From Flammeovirgaceae bacterium UBA4465 (lineage in GTDB: Bacteria; Bacteroidota; Bacteroidia; Cytophagales; Cyclobacteriaceae): a DNA stretch of 64,000 nt. The notes beneath the pieces are model-generated. The model made no database searches, was not told the origin of the DNA, and saw nothing but the letters and a program-made list of their open reading frames with translations. The stretch's first letter is position 1, and each line of letters starts with the position of its first letter. The DNA lies in NCBI GenBank assembly GCA_905182375.1, contig CAJJBF010000007.1:124001-188000 (forward strand), given 5' to 3'. Below, in pieces: positions 1 through 8,117 of the stretch. Both the position numbers and the translations under genes were made by a program.

Positions 1-800
1 TATTTGACAGTGGATATCTGGTGGGAGATGGTATTTGGGAAGGGGTTCGATTACATCGTGGACGCTTGATCTTTATTGACGATCATTTAAACAGATTGTG
101 GAAAGCCGCTAGAGCAACCTCTATTCAGCTCCCTTTTACCAAAGAAGCATTGATACAGCACATCCTTGACACCGTAGCAAAAAATGAGATGGTTGATGAC
201 GTTCATATCCGAGTGATGATTACTCGAGGTATTAAAAAAACTCCCTCACAAGATCCCAGACTTACTTTATCAGGACCCAACTTGGTGATCATTGCAGAGC
301 ATAAAAAAGCGGCAACCTCTACGCTCAAAGAAGGTATTAAATTATTTACCAGTACCATCCGTCGGGGATCTCCCGACTATCTGGATCCCAAATTGAACTG
401 CCATAGTAAATTATATGAAGTGCAAGCCTTGATTCAAGCCATTGAAGCTGGGGCTGATGAGGCGTTGATGCTAGATATTAATGGTTTTGTGAGTACTTGT
501 AATGCAACTAATTTTTTTATAGTCACGGATAGAGAGGTGTGGACCTCTACCGATGCCTATTGCATGAATGGCATTACAAGATCTAAAGTGATTGATATAT
601 GTTATAAAAACGGTATCATTTGCCATGAAAAAAACTTCTCACTTTATGATGTATACAGCGCAGATGAAGCCTTTGTGACAGGTACGTTCGGAGGCCTGAC
701 ACCCGTCCGTCATATTGATGGCAAATTTATTGGTGACTTCAATCTTACCCTTACCCAAAGGCTGCAAGCATTATACTATGATATGATCACAGCTTTCTAA
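1..800 (+). CDS. Class IV PLP aminotransferase, 5' truncated by window edge
   Basis: The reading frame is open from base 3, so the N-terminus lies outside the window; the first in-frame GTG (base 21) falls inside a conserved segment (DSGYLVGDGIWEG) and is not the true start. That segment and a DPKLN motif, probably holding the PLP lysine, followed by a conserved Ala-Asp-Glu-Ala-Leu and an STCNATNFF stretch, are typical of fold-type IV enzymes such as branched-chain aminotransferase, D-amino-acid transaminase and aminodeoxychorismate lyase. About 260 residues are visible, close to a full domain. Substrate cannot be assigned: the family is defined by fold, and the specificity loop is not diagnostic by eye. 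It is followed by a 334-base AT-rich gap, so it is probably the last gene of its unit. Confidence 0.85.
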   Translation, partial: FDSGYLVGDGIWEGVRLHRGRLIFIDDHLNRLWKAARATSIQLPFTKEALIQHILDTVAKNEMVDDVHIRVMITRGIKKTPSQDPRLTLSGPNLVIIAEHKKAATSTLKEGIKLFTSTIRRGSPDYLDPKLNCHSKLYEVQALIQAIEAGADEALMLDINGFVSTCNATNFFIVTDREVWTSTDAYCMNGITRSKVIDICYKNGIICHEKNFSLYDVYSADEAFVTGTFGGLTPVRHIDGKFIGDFNLTLTQRLQALYYDMITAF

Positions 801-1134
801 GAAAAATTTATCAAGAACTCCATTTATTTTCCTTTAATAAATCATTATAAAATTGATTGTTTCAAAACATTAATATGTTAGCATCGACTTAAATCAGTAG
901 AAATTATAATTTTATTCAAAAAAATAGTGTGTTAGAATACCTCGATATAGGAAATAAGTTGAAAAATATAGGTATCAAAATTAACTTTTTTGGAAGCTCT
1001 CTATCCTGCCAGAAAAAATATAGATATGAAATAATTTGAGCGCTGTCATGAAAATAGTAACTCCCTCTCTTTTATTAAATAATTGATGGCCCTTCTTTTC
1101 CAAAAACAACTCATCAGTTATTTAAACAAACTAA
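801..1134. other. AT-rich intergenic gap
   Basis: This is 334 bases between the aminotransferase and the convergent esterase. I see no convincing ORF, tRNA, strong hairpin or repeat in it. Confidence 0.6.
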
Positions 1135-1950
1135 TCATAATTTGGCATCATAATTAACATGTGACAACATCCACGCATAAATATCATGTCCCCATCGAGC
1201 ATCTAACTTATATGTTATCGGCCAAATACCATGTCCCCATCCTCTAAAAATTGTCTTGCGCGCATCGAGAGGAGCCGAGCAAATTTCTAGATCAGCATCT
1301 TCAAGACACTCATTTGCACAATTATTTAAACCATCAATCGGAATATTTGCATTTCTAACAGTTACATTATCTTCATCTCCATGAAAAGCCCAAATTGGTA
1401 AAATCCCCATATTACAACCAAGTCTATTCCAAATATATTCTCCCATGAGAGCCGCAACCGGTACTGCTGCCGCTACTAAATCATCAGAAATATATTTCCC
1501 TATATAATTCCATACTCCACCACCTCCACAACTGTACCCAGAGAGATAAATTCTTGTAATATCAACATCGTATTCATTTATTGCCCACCTCATAAAATCA
1601 TTCACTTTATCTGCTGTTGGGCATCCTGAATCATTTTGCATAGAAAGCACAACAAAGGCATCACCCGCTGTTGAAGCTGCATTTGAGGCAGTAGCTGTTA
1701 TAGGCCATTTATCTTCACTTATCAAATTAGGCGGACCTGTGTAAAGCACTCTATATAAATCTGAATTCCCATTACCATTATCTCCTAATCCGTGAAAATA
1801 AAGGATTAACGGCCATTTGTTCCCCAGACCGTAGCCTGCAGGAAGATATTCCCAATAACCAATACTAGGATTTCGACTTCCTTTTACTATCCTACTAAAG
1901 CGTTCCGATGAAGGACCAGTTGGTAATGAGGTCAATGCTTTTTTATACAA
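1135..1950 (-). CDS. Alpha/beta-hydrolase esterase (PHB depolymerase/dienelactone hydrolase-like), start unclear
   Basis: About 270 residues with an alpha/beta-hydrolase core: an oxyanion segment (LILYFHGLGDNG), a nucleophile elbow GYSCGG, an acid segment AFHGDEDNVT and a late GWGHGIW histidine, which together give a Ser-Asp-His triad. Several cysteines suggest an exported enzyme, and relatives normally carry a signal peptide. None is present: the frame opens after a TGA near base 2008 with no ATG, and the first usable codon is TTG at 1950. It may therefore be a 5'-truncated remnant, or start at a rare codon. It sits alone between an aminotransferase and the polyketide cluster and is transcribed away from the latter. 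The substrate, probably an ester on a polymer or carbohydrate, is unknown. Confidence 0.6.
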   Translation of the reverse strand: MYKKALTSLPTGPSSERFSRIVKGSRNPSIGYWEYLPAGYGLGNKWPLILYFHGLGDNGNGNSDLYRVLYTGPPNLISEDKWPITATASNAASTAGDAFVVLSMQNDSGCPTADKVNDFMRWAINEYDVDITRIYLSGYSCGGGGVWNYIGKYISDDLVAAAVPVAALMGEYIWNRLGCNMGILPIWAFHGDEDNVTVRNANIPIDGLNNCANECLEDADLEICSAPLDARKTIFRGWGHGIWPITYKLDARWGHDIYAWMLSHVNYDAKL

Positions 1951-2044
1951 ATCATGAGGTGCAAGTATTAAAGTTTCAATGTGTAAATTACTCTTTAAAG
2001 CAAATCAAGTATTCATATGAAAGTAAATCATCAACAACTTCAAG

Positions 2045-2737
2045 GTGAATTTTAAGAAACGATCTGAGCTAAAAGAGCTCATGGATGATCTGGACTGCGA
2101 TGGAACTGTAGTGGACCAAAGTTTAGCAGAGCTAGACACTATTAATTATTGGTTGGGCGGAGATTGGGTGAGCTTAAAAGGGATTAAAAAATTGATCGAT
2201 AAAAATAAAGCCCCTTTTTCTATTATTGATTTAGGATGCGGAAGCGGTACTCTTTTGGCGCAAATGGCCCGTAAATATCAAGATCAATTGAATTCGGGAG
2301 TAGGCATTGATGCCAATGCCTACATTCTACAATACGCTCGAGACGCCCAAGCAGCATTTAAACAATTGTCCTTCATTGATGTCAATGTACTGGATGCGGC
2401 TGAAAAGGATTTTAATTGTGACATTTTACACGCCAGTCTATTTTTACACCATTTTAATCATGATGAATTGGTCATGTTATTTAAAATATTTAGGCATCAA
2501 GCAAGTCAAGGAATGGTCATTAGCGATTTACATCGCCACTGGTTGGCCTACTATAGCATAAAATATTTGACTCAATGGTTTTCAAAATCAGCTATGGTTC
2601 AATACGATGGTCCCTTGTCAGTGGTGCGTGGTTTTCGTCGTAAAGAATGGATACGTATATTTGAAGCAGCCGGTATCAAGGATTATCAGATCCGTTGGAA
2701 ATGGGCTTTCAGATGGCAAATCATCATTAAATTTTAA
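2045..2737 (+). CDS. Class I SAM-dependent methyltransferase of the type III PKS cluster
   Basis: A 230-residue protein with the SAM-binding motif I (IIDLGCGSGTLL, residues about 60-71), an acidic residue at the end of strand 2 (GIDAN) and a Rossmann-type layout. The start is GTG at 2045: an in-frame TAA lies 7 codons upstream and no ATG is available in frame. An ATG at 2017 is in another frame and closes after 12 codons. It is followed 4 bases later by the FAD oxidoreductase, implying co-transcription. Context suggests O- or C-methylation of the polyketide product. Family membership is seen directly; the substrate is inferred from neighbours only. Confidence 0.8.
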   Translation: MNFKKRSELKELMDDLDCDGTVVDQSLAELDTINYWLGGDWVSLKGIKKLIDKNKAPFSIIDLGCGSGTLLAQMARKYQDQLNSGVGIDANAYILQYARDAQAAFKQLSFIDVNVLDAAEKDFNCDILHASLFLHHFNHDELVMLFKIFRHQASQGMVISDLHRHWLAYYSIKYLTQWFSKSAMVQYDGPLSVVRGFRRKEWIRIFEAAGIKDYQIRWKWAFRWQIIIKF

Positions 2738-2741
2738 TTAT

Positions 2742-3854
2742 ATGTACGATGTAGCAATTCTCGGTGGAGGATTGGCAGGATTGACCAATGCTTATCTCTT
2801 GGCTAAAGCAGGTTATAAAGTCATTCTACTTGAAAAAGGCAGTTATCCACAACATAAAGTTTGCGGAGAATACATCAGCAATGAGGCGCTTCCTTTTCTA
2901 AAAAAACATGATTTATACCCCAAAGATCTTAAGCCTAGTCAAATTAATAAGTTTCAATTGACTACTCAGATAGGTAAATCTTTAGACTTAGACCTAGAGA
3001 CAGGTGCTTTCGGCATCAGTAGACTTATTTTTGATGATTATTTATATCAAAAGTGTAAGGCTCTGGGCGTTGAATGTTTAACGCACACCAAAGTTCATGA
3101 TTGTGTTTTTGAAAATCCACATTTCAATATATCCTCTTCAAAAGGAAGGTACCAAGCGCATTATGCTGTGGGTGCCTTTGGTAAAAAAAGTAATTTAGAT
3201 CGCGTCTTAAATCGCAGCATAAAGCCTGAAAAATCATCTTATTTAGGAGTTAAATATCATGTGCGTACTGATTTTTCCATAGATACAGTTGCCCTACACA
3301 ATTTTCGTGGCGGTTATTGTGGCGTGAATAAGATTGAAGAAGACCTCTATAATATTTGCTACTTAACCAAAGGTAACAATCTCAAGCAATCGGGATCCAT
3401 TGAGTCCATGGAAAAAGATATATTATTTAAGAATCCCTATATCAGAGAATTATTTAAATCAAGTGATTTTATTTTTAATAAACCTCTCATTATTAATCAG
3501 ATAAACTTTAATAAAAAACAATTAATTGAAGATCATCTGATCATGTGTGGTGATACGGCAGGTTTGATTACTCCTTTATGTGGAAACGGAATGGCCATGG
3601 CAATACATTCAGGAAAATTATTGGCTGAAATCATCATTCAAAAAAAAGCCCGGCCTGATCTCCGTCGAGAAGTACAAGATATATATAAATTTCAATGGAA
3701 TCGATGGTTTAGTAATCGACTCATGTGGGGAAGAAGCCTACAACTTCTATTTGGAAATCACAGCCTGAGTAATGCTACTTTAGCCTTAGCTAAATCTGTT
3801 CCTATTCTGGCACAGAAATTCATCTCAAAGACACACGGAAAGTCATTTAGCTGA
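2742..3854 (+). CDS. FAD-dependent oxidoreductase, geranylgeranyl-reductase/aromatic hydroxylase family
   Basis: The ATG at 2742 places the dinucleotide-binding motif (GGGLAG, residues 8-13) at the usual N-terminal position, followed by an acidic LLEK at the end of strand 2. The frame is open further upstream to 2607, but that part overlaps the methyltransferase and is not needed. Residues about 39-44 (KVCGEY) match the family's conserved KxCGE/G motif, and GDTAGLITPLCGNGMA (about residue 270) is the second FAD-binding GD motif. At 370 residues it is full length. Members either reduce isoprenoid chains or hydroxylate phenolic rings; beside a type III PKS and a UbiA enzyme both are possible. 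In Streptomyces a flavoprotein next to a type III PKS and methyltransferase oxidises alkylresorcinols, which is a useful analogy but not evidence. Confidence 0.8.
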   Translation: MYDVAILGGGLAGLTNAYLLAKAGYKVILLEKGSYPQHKVCGEYISNEALPFLKKHDLYPKDLKPSQINKFQLTTQIGKSLDLDLETGAFGISRLIFDDYLYQKCKALGVECLTHTKVHDCVFENPHFNISSSKGRYQAHYAVGAFGKKSNLDRVLNRSIKPEKSSYLGVKYHVRTDFSIDTVALHNFRGGYCGVNKIEEDLYNICYLTKGNNLKQSGSIESMEKDILFKNPYIRELFKSSDFIFNKPLIINQINFNKKQLIEDHLIMCGDTAGLITPLCGNGMAMAIHSGKLLAEIIIQKKARPDLRREVQDIYKFQWNRWFSNRLMWGRSLQLLFGNHSLSNATLALAKSVPILAQKFISKTHGKSFS

Positions 3855-3859
3855 CTTTG

Positions 3860-4762
3860 TTAGAAAAATATCTGCTGGGCTAATTTGAAGGTATTGGCGT
3901 GGGCATCTATGATATCTTTAATGTTTGGAGAATAGCCCCCTCCCATACATACCACCATAGGTATTTGTTCACGATGGGCAAATTCAAGAACATATTGATC
4001 TCTTTTTTTACAACCCGCTTTCGTCAATCCAAGTCGACCTAATTTATCTGTTGTTAGGACATCTACGCCTGCTTGATAAAAAATGAAGTCTGGATGAAAA
4101 TATTGCGTCACTTCATTGAGGTGTTGCATTAATAAGGCTAAGTAAGCTTCATCCTTACAACCATCCTCAAGTCCAATATCTAGATCACTTCGTTCTTTTC
4201 TAATGGGATAATTTTTTGCCCCATGCATACTGAAGGTAAATACGCGAGGCTCATTTTTAAAAATTTCAGCCGTTCCATTGCCTTGATGCACGTCTAAATC
4301 AATAATAAGTACTCGCTTGGCCTTTTCCTTTCTTAGTAAGTAATTTGCGCCAATGGCCTGATCGTTAAGCATACAGAAGCCTTCGCCGCGATCAGAAAAC
4401 GCATGATGAGTGCCTCCAGCAATATTGAAGGATATACCATGTACCAACGCATAAGTGACACACTGCAGTGTTCCACCGGCAATATGAATTTCTCTTTCAA
4501 TCAGCCGTCCACTTAGTGGAAACCCTATCGCTCTGATCTCTGATGGGGAAAGATTAAGTTGAATTAATCGGTGCCAATAGTGTACGTTGTGAATTTCTAA
4601 AATATCTTTTTCTAAAGCATTTTTGGGGTGAAAGAAATTTTCCTGCACCACCACGCCTTCATGCATCAGTTGTTTAGGCAACAACTCATATTTGAGCATA
4701 GGAAAACGATGCTTTTCAGGTAAGTGATGTGCATAAATTTCAGAAAAGGCAATTTTAAGCAT
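3860..4762 (-). CDS. Histone deacetylase-superfamily (HDAC/AcuC fold) amidohydrolase
   Basis: A 300-residue, single-domain zinc hydrolase. Visible catalytic features are the His-His dyad in GGTHHAF (H119, H120), zinc ligands in DLDVHQGNGT (D157, H159), the third ligand in TTDKLG (D239) and the transition-state tyrosine in GGGYSP (Y277). All key residues are present, so it should be active. Bacterial members deacetylate acetylpolyamines, acetoin-related substrates or small-molecule amides. Its start overlaps the end of the UbiA gene by 8 bases, which implies translational coupling and a role within the polyketide cluster, perhaps removal of an acyl group or an unrelated co-regulated function. 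It converges on the FAD oxidoreductase with only 5 bases between stops. Confidence 0.85.
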   Translation of the reverse strand: MLKIAFSEIYAHHLPEKHRFPMLKYELLPKQLMHEGVVVQENFFHPKNALEKDILEIHNVHYWHRLIQLNLSPSEIRAIGFPLSGRLIEREIHIAGGTLQCVTYALVHGISFNIAGGTHHAFSDRGEGFCMLNDQAIGANYLLRKEKAKRVLIIDLDVHQGNGTAEIFKNEPRVFTFSMHGAKNYPIRKERSDLDIGLEDGCKDEAYLALLMQHLNEVTQYFHPDFIFYQAGVDVLTTDKLGRLGLTKAGCKKRDQYVLEFAHREQIPMVVCMGGGYSPNIKDIIDAHANTFKLAQQIFF

Positions 4763-5633
4763 TGAAAATAATCAAGAGAAGAAAAAAGGTATTCAGGCAT
4801 AGTGCCGAAAGCCGATTCAACTTCATAGTATGTTCAAAATCGGCCAACTCTATGTTTTCTCTTACCTCTTGATACCAAGAAACATAATATATGAAGAGAG
4901 GGGTCATCAAGGTAAGGTAAAGTAACAGGGTCTGTAAATCCTGATAATAATAAAAATAGCCAGCATAACCCAGCGTTGTCATGACAAATGCAAGGGCTGT
5001 GAAGTGAAATGTACCTAGGATACCTAAACTTAAGCTTAGAGTAAAATCACCTCTTTCTCTATCTTCCTTATGTTGATATACTTGTGTAATGGGATAGGCA
5101 CTCATAAGCATCATAGTGGTTAGTAATGCAGGAATTTGAATCATAGACGTAGCAAGTATCGATATAGGTATATCGTGTACGGCCCAATAAGTGACTAAAA
5201 ATACGAAATACCCCTGAAAAAGAGATACTATGATCCAGCTGACTATAGGCCTCTTTTTTAATCGAATGGAAGGATGACTGTAAGCTTTACTGATAAGACC
5301 ATATATGAGCATGGAAATAGCTGTTGGAAGATCTATACACAAGGCCAATAAAATACCTATTCCATCTAAAGTAATTGAAAAATAGTACAGCTCTTTCGTT
5401 ACTTTAGGCGGATATTTAATTCCTGAAATACTTTCCTTGTCTTTGTCAAAATAGGAATTAAACCCATTACTTGCAGGATAAATGAAAAAATGCCAGCACA
5501 AAAATAACACAATGGCGTCTATCCAATTAATAGACTGGGGCGTTATGACCAACCCAAATAAAAAAATAGGTAATAAATTAAAACTAAAAGTAATTCTTAA
5601 ATGTTTTAAAGTTGAATGTGAGATTAAGGACAT
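4755..5633 (-). CDS. UbiA-family membrane prenyltransferase
   Basis: A 292-residue, strongly hydrophobic protein with about 8-9 membrane segments. The two aspartate-rich motifs expected for Mg-prenyl diphosphate binding are present: NSYFDKDKE (N59, D63, D65) and EDRERGD (D191, D196). The first departs from the classical NDxxDxxxD, with Ser in the second position. UbiA enzymes attach isoprenoid chains to aromatic or other acceptors in the membrane. Here the natural acceptor candidate is the product of the divergent type III PKS. It is transcribed leftward from a 102-base divergent region shared with the PKS gene and is followed by the overlapping deacetylase. Confidence 0.85.
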   Translation of the reverse strand: MSLISHSTLKHLRITFSFNLLPIFLFGLVITPQSINWIDAIVLFLCWHFFIYPASNGFNSYFDKDKESISGIKYPPKVTKELYYFSITLDGIGILLALCIDLPTAISMLIYGLISKAYSHPSIRLKKRPIVSWIIVSLFQGYFVFLVTYWAVHDIPISILATSMIQIPALLTTMMLMSAYPITQVYQHKEDRERGDFTLSLSLGILGTFHFTALAFVMTTLGYAGYFYYYQDLQTLLLYLTLMTPLFIYYVSWYQEVRENIELADFEHTMKLNRLSALCLNTFFLLLIIFNA

Positions 5634-5704
5634 TTCGAGTATTAAGCTATATCAAACTTGTGCATATTACAGATAAACGCATCAAATAATTCAATTTTTA
5701 GGTT

Positions 5705-5712
5705 CAAAAATA
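5705..5712 (-). promoter_or_regulatory. Possible -7 element for ubiA-like gene in the divergent region
   Basis: The 102-base region between the UbiA and PKS starts must hold both promoters. On the minus strand TATTTTTG fits the Bacteroidota -7 consensus TAnnTTTG, 72 bases upstream of the UbiA ATG. No good -33 TTTG is found at the right spacing, so the call is weak. No clear match was found on the plus strand for the PKS gene. Confidence 0.25.
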
Positions 5713-5735
5713 TAACATAACTCAATTTTAATTCT

Positions 5736-6809
5736 ATGTCTGCTTACATTAATGCAATTGGTACTGCGGTTCCTAATTCGAAGATCTCTCAAAGTAAAAT
5801 TGCTACTTATATGAAGCAGCATATTGAGTTCAACGAAGAGCAATCCCATCAATTAGATGTAATTTATAGAGCTTCGGGCATTGATTACAGATATTCCATT
5901 CTACCTGACTTCCATCAAACAACAGAAACTCCAGGCTTCATCATGCATGGTAGAGAGCCTAGTCTCAATGATCGTATGAAGTTGTATGAAATAGAAGCTC
6001 CTGTATTGGCTATTCAGTCAATCTTGGAGTGTATGAAAGGAAAGGACCTCAATCACTTAACGCACCTTATTACCGTAAGCTGCACCGGCATGTATGCGCC
6101 TGGGATTGACTTGGAAATTGTTGAACAATTAACAATGAGGACCGATATCCATAGAACGGCCATCAATTTTATGGGTTGTTATGGTGTTTTTAATGCTTTA
6201 AAATTGGCCCAATCGATATGTGAAGCATCGGCAACAGCTCAAGTGCTCATTGTTTCTGTAGAATTATGTACGCTCCATTTTCAACGTAAGAATGATGAAT
6301 TCTTAAATTTATCGCAAGCGCTTTTTTCAGATGGTGCCTCGAGCTGTTTGGTTACAAATAACGAAACACCCAATGCTTTTTTAATAGATCAATTTCATTG
6401 TGATATCCTCTTCAAAGGAAAAAATGAAATGTCATGGAAAATAGGTCAAAATGCTTTTGACATGGTATTGACTCATGAGGTGGCTAAATTGATTGAGGAA
6501 AATGCACAAAGTGCAGTATCAAAATTACTCGAAAAAGTCCCTTTTAATTTTTCTGAAATAAGTCACTATGCCCTACATCCTGGAGGTAAAAGTATTCTTA
6601 AAGCCATAGAGCATAACTTAAATCTGTCAAAAGAGCATAATGTGCACGCTTATCATATTCTGAAAAACTATGGAAATATGTCTTCTGCTACGATATTATT
6701 TGTTTTGAAAAAATTATTAGATGACCACAATCAGGTAAAAGGTCCAGTTTTGTCTATGGCTTTTGGTCCTGGATTAACTATCGAAACTATGTTGCTGAGA
6801 CTCAAATAA
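5736..6809 (+). CDS. Type III polyketide synthase (chalcone/stilbene synthase-like)
   Basis: A 357-residue thiolase-fold enzyme. The complete catalytic triad is visible: Cys116 in VSCTGMYAPG, His281 in LHPGGKSI and Asn314 in NYGNMSSAT. The C-terminal AFGPGLTIE loop that shapes the active site is also conserved. It condenses malonyl-CoA units onto an acyl-CoA starter and cyclises the chain to a resorcinol, resorcylic acid, phloroglucinol or pyrone. Bacterial relatives often use long fatty acyl starters. It diverges from the UbiA-deacetylase pair and faces the methyltransferase-flavoprotein pair across them, forming a five-gene cluster. A strong terminator follows at once. Product identity is inference. 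Confidence 0.92.
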   Translation: MSAYINAIGTAVPNSKISQSKIATYMKQHIEFNEEQSHQLDVIYRASGIDYRYSILPDFHQTTETPGFIMHGREPSLNDRMKLYEIEAPVLAIQSILECMKGKDLNHLTHLITVSCTGMYAPGIDLEIVEQLTMRTDIHRTAINFMGCYGVFNALKLAQSICEASATAQVLIVSVELCTLHFQRKNDEFLNLSQALFSDGASSCLVTNNETPNAFLIDQFHCDILFKGKNEMSWKIGQNAFDMVLTHEVAKLIEENAQSAVSKLLEKVPFNFSEISHYALHPGGKSILKAIEHNLNLSKEHNVHAYHILKNYGNMSSATILFVLKKLLDDHNQVKGPVLSMAFGPGLTIETMLLRLK

Positions 6810-6839
6810 AAAAGACCGAAGGTGACTTAGGTCTTTTTT
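6808..6839. terminator. Rho-independent terminator, probably bidirectional
   Basis: A 10-bp stem AAAAAAGACC / GGTCTTTTTT, with a further 3-bp AAG/CTT extension inside around a GTGA loop, starts one base before the end of the PKS stop codon. The A-run on one side and T-run on the other let it work for both the PKS gene and the convergent TPR gene. Confidence 0.85.
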
Positions 6840-6875
6840 ATCATGCTATAATGATCTCATTAATTTGCTTCCACT

Positions 6876-8087
6876 TTACTTCAAGGCATCAATTTTTTCT
6901 TGAGTACTTTCAGCCTTATCGTACATCTTTTTCATAGTATATAGATAGACCAAAGTCTCTAAGGCAGGTATCTCATCATCTTTAAGCAAGACTGTTTTTT
7001 CCCAAAGCGGTAAAGCTAAAGATAGTTTTTCTTGAATTATGGGCTCTAATTCCTTTGCCTTTTTTAAATCTGCTTTTGAATAACCTAGTGCATTTTGCTC
7101 CTTAATATAAATATTAACTTCTGTCATGGCCAACACGCCTAAATTATAATGCCCATTATAATAATTTGGATCTGCATTAATTGCCGCCGTGTAAGCCTTG
7201 CGAGCTAATTCGATTCTTTCGGATTTTTCAGCTTCGCTGTCTACTTTTAACCCAATTTCCTCATGCAAGATACCCAAGGTAAAATGTAAATTAGGATCAT
7301 CCGGTTCAGCTTCTATGGCTTTGATAAGATTAGTAGTTGCTTCTTCGCTTCTATCTAATTGTATAAGAACATTGATTTCTTGTCTTGCCAGTTCATTATC
7401 ACTAGGGTAAAGAACGCGAGCGTCACGAATAATCTCCAGAGACTCTTCAAGTAGTTTTTGTCCCGTAGATACTACATAAATTAAGATTAATCTGACATCT
7501 CTTTCTGTGGAACCGAGTTCTATCGCTTTATAAAAACTATTTTTTGCCTGATCATACATTTTGGCCTGAACAGCAGCATAACCTGCATTAATTACTGAAT
7601 TAGTATCGTTAGGCTTGATCAAAGCGGCATTGTTAAAAGAAGTGATTGCCTCAACATAATCTTTTTCCCCGAATGCGGTAGCTGCTTTGTTGTAGTAAAA
7701 GCCCCAATAGGTCTCAATTTGCTGAGTTTTTGTAGTCGGGATTCCTACATTGTCTGTAATGAAAGGTTCTTTATCCTCACCTTCATTTAGCACATCACTT
7801 TTATTAAAGCTAGATAAGGAAGTTTGTAAGGCATCACTGGTTACTCCCACCATACTGGCAGAGGTATCTAAAGCCATATATATTAGCCCTCTCAAATACC
7901 AAGTTTTAGGATTATTCATGGTTTTTTCGTAGCTGATAGATACATCTGAAATTTCTTTAGCTTCAATAAGTTCACCTTTTTTAAATAAGGATTCTATTTT
8001 ACTCAGCTTAGGCTTAATTTGTTTTTGTGCATAAATATTAGTTGTGCTTATTAAAGCAAAAACCAATAAGGTTAATACTATTTTCAT
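6876..8087 (-). CDS. Exported TPR-repeat protein
   Basis: A 403-residue protein with a clear Sec signal peptide (hydrophobic residues 4-17, then ANIYAQ-like cleavage near residue 20) and no lipobox. The body is a series of helix pairs with TPR-type residues: AFGEKDYVEAITSFNNAALIKP, then NAGYAAVQAKMYDQAKNSFY-type repeats and later ANPNYYNGHYNLGVLA-like repeats. It therefore acts as a periplasmic or outer-membrane-facing scaffold; the partner is unknown. It lies 30 bases downstream of gyrA on the same strand and may be co-transcribed with it. Similar TPR proteins commonly follow gyrA in Bacteroidota, as far as I recall, but their role is not known. Confidence 0.8.
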   Translation of the reverse strand: MKIVLTLLVFALISTTNIYAQKQIKPKLSKIESLFKKGELIEAKEISDVSISYEKTMNNPKTWYLRGLIYMALDTSASMVGVTSDALQTSLSSFNKSDVLNEGEDKEPFITDNVGIPTTKTQQIETYWGFYYNKAATAFGEKDYVEAITSFNNAALIKPNDTNSVINAGYAAVQAKMYDQAKNSFYKAIELGSTERDVRLILIYVVSTGQKLLEESLEIIRDARVLYPSDNELARQEINVLIQLDRSEEATTNLIKAIEAEPDDPNLHFTLGILHEEIGLKVDSEAEKSERIELARKAYTAAINADPNYYNGHYNLGVLAMTEVNIYIKEQNALGYSKADLKKAKELEPIIQEKLSLALPLWEKTVLLKDDEIPALETLVYLYTMKKMYDKAESTQEKIDALK

Positions 8088-8117
8088 TTTACTCTATTTT
8101 TCGATTATCATTTCAAA

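Noticed and set aside
2607-2741. Longer N-terminus of the FAD oxidoreductase gene
   Set aside because: It overlaps the methyltransferase in another frame and adds sequence before the dinucleotide-binding motif that family members lack.
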